Assembly (NCBI GenBank): GCA_035546355.1
Contig: DATKEH010000302.1
Location: 1-32,201 of the forward strand
Direction of reading: 5' to 3'
DNA length: 32,201 bases
Source: DATKEH01 sp035546355
GTDB lineage: Bacteria > Acidobacteriota > Thermoanaerobaculia > Multivoradales > JAIOJS01
The notes under the pieces were generated by a model. It was not told the origin of the DNA. It made no database searches and worked only from the letters and a program-made list of their open reading frames with translations. Below are positions 10,952 to 18,001 of the stretch, piece by piece. How positions within the stretch are numbered: the stretch's first letter is position 1; every line of letters begins with the position of its first letter. The translations under genes and the position numbers were made by a program.

Positions 10952-11755
10952 ATGCGCGCTGCCGTCGTCACTCTGTCGCTGACGCTCGCCGCCTGCGGCC
11001 TGGCGCAGGCGAGGCCGCTGCCGCCGGACGCTCCCTTCGCCACCATCGACGAGGCCGTCGAGTTCCTCGCCACCGCGGAGGTGGTCGAGCGCGAGGAGCT
11101 GCCGATGGGCATCAACCGCCCCGATCGCATGCGGCTGCGCGCCGGCGAGGTGGAGGCGCGCGCCGTCTTCCGCACCGTCTACGACCACCGTGACGTGGGG
11201 ACCTGGGGGTTCGTCGACTCCTACCTCTCCGAGCTGGCCGCCTTCGAGCTCGCCCGCCTGCTCGGCTACGACGCGATCCCGCCGACGGTGCTGCGACGAG
11301 CCGGCAAGCGCGGCTCGCTGCAGCTGTGGATCGAGGGGGCGATGACCGAGGCCGAGCGCCTGGAGAAGGGGATCGAGCCACCGCCCGAGCAGGCGGAGCA
11401 CTTCCACCGCCAGCGGCAGATGGCGGACCTCTTCGACCAGCTGATCGCCAACACCGATCGGCACATGGGCAACTTCCTGGTGACCCCCGACTGGACCCTG
11501 TGGCTGGTCGACCACACCCGCAGCTTCGACGGGCGGCGGGAGCTGCGCGACCCCGACACGGTGCAACGCGTGGAGCGGCGGGTGTGGGAGCGGCTGCTCA
11601 CCGTCTCGGACCAGGAGATCCGGCAGCGCGTCAAGCCCTACGTCAAGGGCACCCACGTGGCTTCGCTCCTGGAGCGCCGGCGCCGCGTGGTGGCCCTGGT
11701 GAAGGAGCGGATCGCCGCCGAGGGTGAAGACGCCGTGGTTTTCGCCGCGCCGTGA
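10952..11755 (+). CDS. Exported kinase-like protein (PI3K/PI4K- or FAM20-like catalytic motifs)
   Basis: A 267-residue protein with an export signal: MRAAVVTLSLTLAAC could be a lipobox (Cys15), or AQA-RP a Sec cleavage site. The mature part aligns end to end with the C-terminal 290 residues of the protein at 17998-20253. Shared segments are the GI(N/T)-x-P region, the AxAVFR strand (candidate for the nucleotide-contacting strand), the ELAAFELARLLG helix, SLQLWIEGAMTE, then NTDRHMGN (D169, N174) and VDHTRSF (D187). DRHxxN followed by a D-H/F-x-x-x-F segment resembles the catalytic and metal-binding loops of PI3/PI4 kinases and FAM20/HipA-like enzymes. Kinase activity and substrate are inferred, not shown. 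Its stop overlaps the next start as GTGA. Confidence 0.75.
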   Translation: MRAAVVTLSLTLAACGLAQARPLPPDAPFATIDEAVEFLATAEVVEREELPMGINRPDRMRLRAGEVEARAVFRTVYDHRDVGTWGFVDSYLSELAAFELARLLGYDAIPPTVLRRAGKRGSLQLWIEGAMTEAERLEKGIEPPPEQAEHFHRQRQMADLFDQLIANTDRHMGNFLVTPDWTLWLVDHTRSFDGRRELRDPDTVQRVERRVWERLLTVSDQEIRQRVKPYVKGTHVASLLERRRRVVALVKERIAAEGEDAVVFAAP

Positions 11756-14604
11756 GCTCCCTCCCCACGCGGCCCTGGTGGCGGCCCGAGCTGCGCGCCG
11801 GCGAGGGGCCGCTGGTCACCCGTCTGGTCGCCATGCTGCTGCTGCTGGTGGTCTTCGAGACCGCCACCGGCAGCGTCCGCCAGGCCGCCTTCCTCGACGA
11901 TCTCGGCGCCACCCGGCTGCCGCTGGCCTACCTGCTGCTGGCGATCGTCTCCTTTCCGGTCCTGCGCCTCATCGACCAGCTCTCGCACCGGGTGACGCCG
12001 GGCGTGCTGCTGGCCGGTTCGGGTGGCGTGGCGGCGGCCAGCCTGATCCCCTTCTGGGGAGCCTGGAACGCCGGCTGGACCTGGCTGCCGATGGCGTTCT
12101 ACGTCTGGATCTCCTTGGTGCAGGCCCTGCTGCTGACGCTGTTCTGGTCGCTCGCCGCGCGCAGCTTCGACTCGCGCCAGGCGCGACGCCTGTTCGCCCT
12201 GGTGGCCGCCGGCGGGCTGCTCGGCGGTGTGCTGGGCGGGCAGCTGACCCGCTGGGCGGCGGGGGCGGTGGGCAGCCGCCACCTCCTCCTCGGCGCCGCC
12301 GTGCTGCCGCTGGTGGTGGCCGCGCTGGGGCTCGCCGGCCGGCGCCCCGCGCCACCCGCGGCGCCGCCTCCCGGGCGGGAAGAGGTCCTCGGCGGGATCA
12401 CCATCGTCCGCGCCTCGCACCACCTGCGGCTGCTCACCGCGGTGACCCTGCTGGGCGTCGTCGTCGCCCAGGCCGTGGATCTGATGTTCAACTGGGCGGT
12501 GGACCAGGCGGTGGGCGGCACCGACCAGCTCACCGCCTTCTTCGGCTCCTTCGCCAGCTGGGTGGCGCTGGGCGCCCTGGTGTTCCAGGTCGTCGCCGTG
12601 GGGCCGCTGCTGCGCCGTCTGGGGGTGGGATTCGCGCTGTCCGCGGTGCCGTGGAGCCTGAGCGCCGGCACCGCCGCCTTTCTCGCCGCCGCCGCGCTGG
12701 CGCCCGGCCTGCTGGTGCCCGCCGCCCTGATCCTCAAGGGCGTCGAGTCGGGCCTGCGCTTCTCGCTGCGCCAGACGGTGCACGAGCTGCTGTTCTTCCC
12801 GGTGCCGGAGGCCTGGCGGACGCGGGTCAAGGCGGTGATCGACCTGCTGGTGCAGCGCAGCGCCAAGGGGCTGGCGGCCATCCTCCTGCTGCCGGTCGCC
12901 TGGGGGTGGATGGCGCCGCTGCACGTCGCCTGGCTGGCCGCCGCCGCCCTGGTGGTGTGGGTGGCGGTGGCCAGGTCCCTGCACCGCGCCTATGCCGGCT
13001 CCTTCCGCGACCTGCTGAGCCGCGAGCCCTCGCTCGACGTCCCGGAGCTGAGCCTCGCCGACGCCACCGCGCTCGAGGTGCTGCTGCAGGCGCTCTCCAG
13101 CAACGAGCCGCAGCGGGTGCTGCACAGCCTGCGCCTGCTCGAGCTCGCCGGCCGCGGCAACCTGGTGCACCCCCTGCTGCTCTACCACGACGACCCGCGG
13201 GTGCGCCAGGCGACGCTGGGAGTGCTCGCCCGCGCCGACCGCACCGACGCGCTGCCCCTCATCGAGCGGCGGCTCGGCGACGAGGACCCGGACGTCCGCG
13301 CCGAGGCGGCGCGCGCCCTCGCCGAGCTGGAGCAGCAGGAGCTGCCGAGCCTGATGCTGCCCCGCCTGCGCGACGTCGACCCGGCGGTGCGGGCGGCGGC
13401 GGTGGCGGCGCTCGCCACCTACGGGGACCCGGAGCTGGAGGAGATGGCCAACCAGGCGCTGGAGGAGATGACCAGCGACGCCGGGACCGCGACCCGGGCG
13501 GAGGCGGCGCGCGCCCTGGGGATGATGCCCGAGCCGCGGCACCGCGACCTGCTGGTGCAACTGCTCGCCGACGGCGCTCCCGAGGTGGCCACCGCCGCCC
13601 TCGCCGCGGTGCGCCGGCGCGCCGTACGGGACGGGTTCGTCCCGGTCTACACGCCGAGCGCGGTGTCGCTGCTGGCCAGTCGCCGGGTGCGCAACGCCGC
13701 CCGCGAAGCGCTGGTCGGCCTCGGCCCGCCGGTGCTGCCGCTGCTGCGCTGGTTCCTCGACAGCGACGACGAGCCCCCGCCGGTGCGCCAGGCGCTGCCC
13801 AGGGCGATCGCGGCGATCGGCGGCGACGAGGCCCGCAGGATCCTGCTCGACCGCCTGGGGCGGCCCGCCGAGAGGCGCCTGCGGCGCGCCTTGATCGAGG
13901 CCCTCGGGGAGCTCGACCTGCCGCCAGGGGACGCCGCGGCAGCGGTCGTGGTCGAGCAGGCGGCGGTCGCCGAGGCGAGGACCTGCCTCGATCTCGTCAC
14001 CCTGTTGTGGGGGTTGGGGGTGGCGGAGCGGTCCACCCTGCAGGGCTGGCGCCTGCAGTGGCACGAAGACGAGCGGCCCAGCCTCCTCGAGCGCATGCTC
14101 GCCGAGCGGCTGGGCGAGTCGGTCCGCAACCTGTTCGGTCTCGCCGGGCTGCTCGCCCCCGCCGGATCGGTCGGCGACGCCTACCGCACCCTGGTGCGCG
14201 CGCCGCTGGCGAGCCGCTCGCACGCCCTCGAGTACCTCGACAACACGCTGCCCGCCGCCGTGCGCCGCCAGGTGATGGCGGTGGTCGACGAGGTGCCGCT
14301 CGCCGCCAAGGTCGCCATCGGCCGCGAGCTCTTCGGCATCGCCCCGCGGCCGGCGGAAGCGGTGCTGGGGCGGCTGCTGGCCGCGGGCCTCGAAGCGGAG
14401 CCCGACGGCTGCGCCCTGGCGCTGGCGGCACTGTACGAAGTACGCTGCCGCGGCGCCTCCCGGCTGGCGCCGGCGGTCGAGGCGTTGCGGCAGGACGCTC
14501 CCGACCCGGTGGTGCGGGAAACCGCCGAGTGGGTGGCGTCCCGCTATAATGCGCGAGTTGTCCCCTCCAGGAAGTCCCACGGAACCGATCGCAGCCGAGC
14601 GTGA
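11752..14604 (+). CDS. NTT (ATP/ADP translocase-like) membrane protein with C-terminal HEAT repeats, copy 1
   Basis: A 950-residue protein from GTG 11752, overlapping the preceding stop as GTGA. Residues about 20-430 hold ten to twelve hydrophobic segments with NTT/MFS-like signatures (SVRQAAFLDDLGATRLPLAY, FYVWISLVQALLLTLFWSLA, QARRLFALVAAGGLLGGVLGG). Residues about 430-930 are HEAT-like helical repeats (DDPRVRQATLGVLAR, DEDPDVRAEAARALAEL, DVDPAVRAAAVAALA) ending in an ALEYLDNTLPAAVRRQ segment. NTT proteins of chlamydiae, rickettsiae and plastids exchange or import nucleotides; free-living bacteria carry NTT-HEAT forms of unknown function. Nucleotide transport is therefore an unproven guess. 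The last 50 bases overlap the next paralogue's start. Confidence 0.85.
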   Translation: MSSLPTRPWWRPELRAGEGPLVTRLVAMLLLLVVFETATGSVRQAAFLDDLGATRLPLAYLLLAIVSFPVLRLIDQLSHRVTPGVLLAGSGGVAAASLIPFWGAWNAGWTWLPMAFYVWISLVQALLLTLFWSLAARSFDSRQARRLFALVAAGGLLGGVLGGQLTRWAAGAVGSRHLLLGAAVLPLVVAALGLAGRRPAPPAAPPPGREEVLGGITIVRASHHLRLLTAVTLLGVVVAQAVDLMFNWAVDQAVGGTDQLTAFFGSFASWVALGALVFQVVAVGPLLRRLGVGFALSAVPWSLSAGTAAFLAAAALAPGLLVPAALILKGVESGLRFSLRQTVHELLFFPVPEAWRTRVKAVIDLLVQRSAKGLAAILLLPVAWGWMAPLHVAWLAAAALVVWVAVARSLHRAYAGSFRDLLSREPSLDVPELSLADATALEVLLQALSSNEPQRVLHSLRLLELAGRGNLVHPLLLYHDDPRVRQATLGVLARADRTDALPLIERRLGDEDPDVRAEAARALAELEQQELPSLMLPRLRDVDPAVRAAAVAALATYGDPELEEMANQALEEMTSDAGTATRAEAARALGMMPEPRHRDLLVQLLADGAPEVATAALAAVRRRAVRDGFVPVYTPSAVSLLASRRVRNAAREALVGLGPPVLPLLRWFLDSDDEPPPVRQALPRAIAAIGGDEARRILLDRLGRPAERRLRRALIEALGELDLPPGDAAAAVVVEQAAVAEARTCLDLVTLLWGLGVAERSTLQGWRLQWHEDERPSLLERMLAERLGESVRNLFGLAGLLAPAGSVGDAYRTLVRAPLASRSHALEYLDNTLPAAVRRQVMAVVDEVPLAAKVAIGRELFGIAPRPAEAVLGRLLAAGLEAEPDGCALALAALYEVRCRGASRLAPAVEALRQDAPDPVVRETAEWVASRYNARVVPSRKSHGTDRSRA

Positions 14605-17491
14605 GCTCGGCTCCCTCGCCGCCCGCTCGCGGGCGCTGATGAAGCGCCTGGGGGTCGACCTGCACCCCGGCGAGGCTCCCTTCGCCTTCCTGCTGTTCTT
14701 CACCTTCTTCCTCTTCATCACCTTCCAGTACGCCACCAAGAGCATCCGCCAGTCGACCTTCATCGACGAGCTGGGGGCGTCGCAGCTGCCCTGGGTGTAC
14801 CTGGCCGTGGCGCTGCTCTCCTACCCGTTCCTGTGGCTCTTCAGCCGCTTCGTCGACCGCACCGCGCGCCACCACCTGCTGGCGGCGACCAGCGCCATCA
14901 TCGGCGCCAGCATGGTGCTGTTCTGGTGGCTCTTCGGCTTCGGGGCGGCGTGGGTGGCGGTGGCCTTCTACGTCTGGATCAGCCTGGTCTACGTGATGAA
15001 CGTCAGCCAGTTCTGGTCGTTCGCCAACCACGTGCTCGACCCCCGCCAGGCGCGCCGCCTCTTCGCCTTCGTCGGCGCCGGCGGGCTGCTGGGGGGCATC
15101 CTCGGCGGCCAGGTGGCGCGGGTGGTCAGCGGCATCGTCTCCACCCGCTCCACGTTCCTCGTCGCGGCCGGCATCCTGGGGCTGTCGACGGTGCTGATCT
15201 ACGTCATCCACGGCATGCAGCGGCGCCGTGGGTATACCGGGGCCGCGGCGGGCCCCGCCAAGGCCGGGGCGATGGCCAAGATGGACGCCGCCAAGGGCGG
15301 GCTGCAGATCCTGCTGCAGTCGCGCCTGCTGCGCCTGGTGGCCGGCCTGGTGATCCTCACCACCCTGGTCGCCCAGGTCGTCGACCTGCAGTTCAACTTC
15401 GCGGTGGAGAACGCCACCACCAACCTCGAGCAGCGCACCGCCTTCTTCGGCAACTTCTACACCGTGATGGGGATCTCGGCCTTCGTCTTCCAGCTGCTGT
15501 TCACCGCCCGCATCCACCGGGTGCTGGGCGTCGGCGCCGCGCTACGCGTGCTGCCGGTGACCATGGCGGTGGGGACGGTGGCGATGATGGTGGCGGCGGT
15601 GGGGCTGCCGACGGCGCTGCTGGCCGCGGCGGTCATCCTCAAGGTGGGCGAGAACGGGCTGCGCTACTCGCTCGACCAGGCCAGCCGCGAGCTGCTCTTC
15701 CTGCCGGTGCCGTCGACGCAACGGCTCAAGGCCAAGGCGTTCATCGACGTGCTGGTGGCGCGCGGCGCCAAGGGCGTCGCCGCCCTGCTGCTGCTGCCCG
15801 TGACCTTCGGCCTGTTCACCGCCCTCGACGCGGGGTGGATCTCGCTGGCGCTGATCGTGGTGTGGCTGTGGCTGATCGGCCGCACCTACCGCGAATACGT
15901 CCACGCCTTCCGCGGCAACCTCAAGCGGCGCACCATCGATCTCGAGGTGCCGGTGCACCTCTCCGACTCGGCCACGCTCGAGCTCGTGGTGCAGTCGCTG
16001 GGCAGCCCCGACGGCCGGCAGGTGCTGCAGGGGCTCGAGCTGCTCAGCGCCCACGGCAAGGAGCGGCTGGTGCCGCCGCTGCTGCTCTACCACGACGACC
16101 CCGGGGTGCGGCGGGCGACGCTGCGCATCCTCGCCACCGCCGAGCGCCACGACGCCGCCGCGCTGGTGGAGCGCCAGATCGCCCACGCCGACCCGGAAGT
16201 GCGCGCCGAGGCGATCCGCACCCTGTCGCTGCTGCGCCGGGAGGACATCTGCTCGTTGATGCTGCCCCGGCTGGACGAGGCGGACGCGGCGGTGCGCGCG
16301 GCGGCGGTCGCCTGCCTCGCCCGTGAAGGGGACGAGGAGGCGGCGGCGCGGGCCGCCGTGGTGCTCGAGGAGATGCTCGGCGACGGCGATCCGGCTACCC
16401 GCGCGGAGGCGGCCAAGGCGCTCGGCGCGATCCCCGAGCCGCAGTTCCGCCAGCAGCTGATCCAGCTGCTCTACGACACCGATCCCAAGGTCGTCCGCGA
16501 GGCGGTGGCGGCGGTGCGCCGGCGGGAGGCGCGCGAGGGCTTCACCCCCATCTACGCGCCGAAGCTGATCGCCCTGCTCGCCGACCGGCGGCTCAAGGAG
16601 CCGGCGCAGGAGGCGCTGGTGGCTTTCGGCGACAAGGCCCTCCCCGTCCTGGTGCACTTCATGAACGACGCGCACGAGCCCGCCTGGCTGCGCCGCGCCA
16701 TCCCCAAGACGATCGCCTCGATCGGCACCCCGGCGGGGGCGCGGGCGCTGCTCGGCAACGCCGCCGGCCCCGAGGATCCGCTGCTGCGCCACCGCTGCCT
16801 GGAGGGGCTGGCGGCGGTGCGCGAGCACCTCGCCGACGAGGCGAGCGTACAGCGGGTCGAGGAGCTGATCGGGGAGGAGGCGCGACTCTACCTCGGCCGT
16901 CTCGCCGAGCTCGCCGGGCTCGGTCTCGACGGCCGCGGCCGTCTGGTGGGGCCCCTGGTCTCCTGGGGCGGCGACGACGAGGAGCCCGAGCTGCTGCAGC
17001 GCCTCCTCGCCGAGCGGCTGGAGGGGCACGTGACCAACCTCTTCACGCTCCTCGCGGTGCTCCATCCGCCGCGCGACGTCTGGGCGGCGCACCGCAGCCT
17101 GATCAGCGACAGCCCCGCGCTGCGCGCCGGCGCCCTCGAATACCTCGACAACACCCTCAGCGGCCGCGTGCGGCGCGACGTGTCGATGGCGATCGACGAC
17201 GCGCCGCTGAGCGAGAAGCTGCAGCGGGCCCAGCGCGAGCTGGGTCTCGCGGCCGCCTCGCAGGTCGCCGTCCTCGACCGGCTGCTGGCCGAGGACGGCA
17301 GCCCGGAGGCCCGCGGCGCGCAACCCGCCGAGGAGGCGAGCCTGGCGCTGGGGGCCGTCTACTTCGTCTATTCTCAGCGCCTCGAGCGTCTCTTCCCGAG
17401 GCTGGCCGAGCTGGCCCGGCAGGCGACCGCGCCCTGGGTGCGCGAGACCGCCGGCTGGGCGGTGCGCCGACTGAGGATCGCGACACCGTGA
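14549..17491 (+). CDS. NTT (ATP/ADP translocase-like) membrane protein with C-terminal HEAT repeats, copy 2
   Basis: A 980-residue tandem paralogue of the previous gene with the same architecture: a membrane domain of about 420 residues (SIRQSTFIDELGASQLPWVY, FYVWISLVYVMNVSQFWSFA, RQARRLFAFVGAGGLLGGILGG), then HEAT repeats (DDPGVRRATLRILATAE, HADPEVRAEAIRTLS, EADAAVRAAAVACLA) and the terminal ALEYLDNTLSGRVRR segment. ATG 14549 lies 56 bases inside the upstream gene and has no visible Shine-Dalgarno; ATG 14639 is a possible shorter start just before the first membrane segment. The pair may form a heterodimer or act on different substrates. The gene is followed after 24 bases by a cNMP-binding-like gene, a domain found fused to some NTT-HEAT proteins. 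Confidence 0.85.
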   Translation: MRELSPPGSPTEPIAAERELGSLAARSRALMKRLGVDLHPGEAPFAFLLFFTFFLFITFQYATKSIRQSTFIDELGASQLPWVYLAVALLSYPFLWLFSRFVDRTARHHLLAATSAIIGASMVLFWWLFGFGAAWVAVAFYVWISLVYVMNVSQFWSFANHVLDPRQARRLFAFVGAGGLLGGILGGQVARVVSGIVSTRSTFLVAAGILGLSTVLIYVIHGMQRRRGYTGAAAGPAKAGAMAKMDAAKGGLQILLQSRLLRLVAGLVILTTLVAQVVDLQFNFAVENATTNLEQRTAFFGNFYTVMGISAFVFQLLFTARIHRVLGVGAALRVLPVTMAVGTVAMMVAAVGLPTALLAAAVILKVGENGLRYSLDQASRELLFLPVPSTQRLKAKAFIDVLVARGAKGVAALLLLPVTFGLFTALDAGWISLALIVVWLWLIGRTYREYVHAFRGNLKRRTIDLEVPVHLSDSATLELVVQSLGSPDGRQVLQGLELLSAHGKERLVPPLLLYHDDPGVRRATLRILATAERHDAAALVERQIAHADPEVRAEAIRTLSLLRREDICSLMLPRLDEADAAVRAAAVACLAREGDEEAAARAAVVLEEMLGDGDPATRAEAAKALGAIPEPQFRQQLIQLLYDTDPKVVREAVAAVRRREAREGFTPIYAPKLIALLADRRLKEPAQEALVAFGDKALPVLVHFMNDAHEPAWLRRAIPKTIASIGTPAGARALLGNAAGPEDPLLRHRCLEGLAAVREHLADEASVQRVEELIGEEARLYLGRLAELAGLGLDGRGRLVGPLVSWGGDDEEPELLQRLLAERLEGHVTNLFTLLAVLHPPRDVWAAHRSLISDSPALRAGALEYLDNTLSGRVRRDVSMAIDDAPLSEKLQRAQRELGLAAASQVAVLDRLLAEDGSPEARGAQPAEEASLALGAVYFVYSQRLERLFPRLAELARQATAPWVRETAGWAVRRLRIATP

Positions 17492-17515
17492 CGCATCAAT
17501 GGCCGGGAGGGCCCC

Positions 17516-18001
17516 ATGGCTGAGCTGGCGACCATCGAACGGATCATCATCCTGCAGTCGGCGGACCTGTTCCACTTCTGCAAGGCCGAGGAGGTGCTAC
17601 GCATCGCCGCCATCGCCCGCGAGCGTTCCTACGGCCCGAGCGAGCCCATCTACCAGGTGCAGGACCTCCCCGACGCCATCTATTGCGTGGTGCGGGGTAA
17701 GGTGGAGCTGGCCGGGGGCGATTCCCCCGGCCGTACCATCGGGCCGCTGCAGACCTTCGGCGCCGCCGAGATCCTCTCCGGCCGCCTGCGGGCCGAGAAT
17801 GCGGTGGCCCAGGACGAGACGCTGGTCGTCGCCCTCGACGCCGAGGATTTCTTCGACGTGCTCGCCAACAACATCGAGATCGTCAAGGCCCTGTTCCGAC
17901 AGCTGCTCTCGACCGCCCCGAAAGGCCCTTCCCCCGCCACTTCTGCCACTGTCCAGGCGTCGGCGCCGCTGGTAGCCGAGCCCATGGAGGAACCCTCGTG
18001 A
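17516..18001 (+). CDS. Cyclic nucleotide-binding (Crp-type) domain protein, stand-alone
   Basis: A 161-residue protein: one cNMP-binding beta-roll (about residues 15-135) and a short disordered Ala/Pro-rich tail, with no DNA-binding helix-turn-helix. ATG 17516 has GGGAGG at 17505-17510. The phosphate-binding cassette reads FGAAEILSGRLRAENAVA; aligned with the usual FGExALLxxxxRxAxV, the ribose-contacting glutamate is alanine, while the arginine is kept. It may therefore bind a different ligand or none. Its place directly after the NTT-HEAT pair suggests it regulates or docks on them. The stop overlaps the next start as GTGA. Confidence 0.85.
   Translation: MAELATIERIIILQSADLFHFCKAEEVLRIAAIARERSYGPSEPIYQVQDLPDAIYCVVRGKVELAGGDSPGRTIGPLQTFGAAEILSGRLRAENAVAQDETLVVALDAEDFFDVLANNIEIVKALFRQLLSTAPKGPSPATSATVQASAPLVAEPMEEPS

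Noticed and set aside
14545..14550. Perfect TATAAT at the start of NTT copy 2
   Set aside because: It overlaps the chosen ATG (14549), lacks a -35 box and lies inside the coding end of the previous gene; it may be coincidence. If real it would favour the ATG at 14639.
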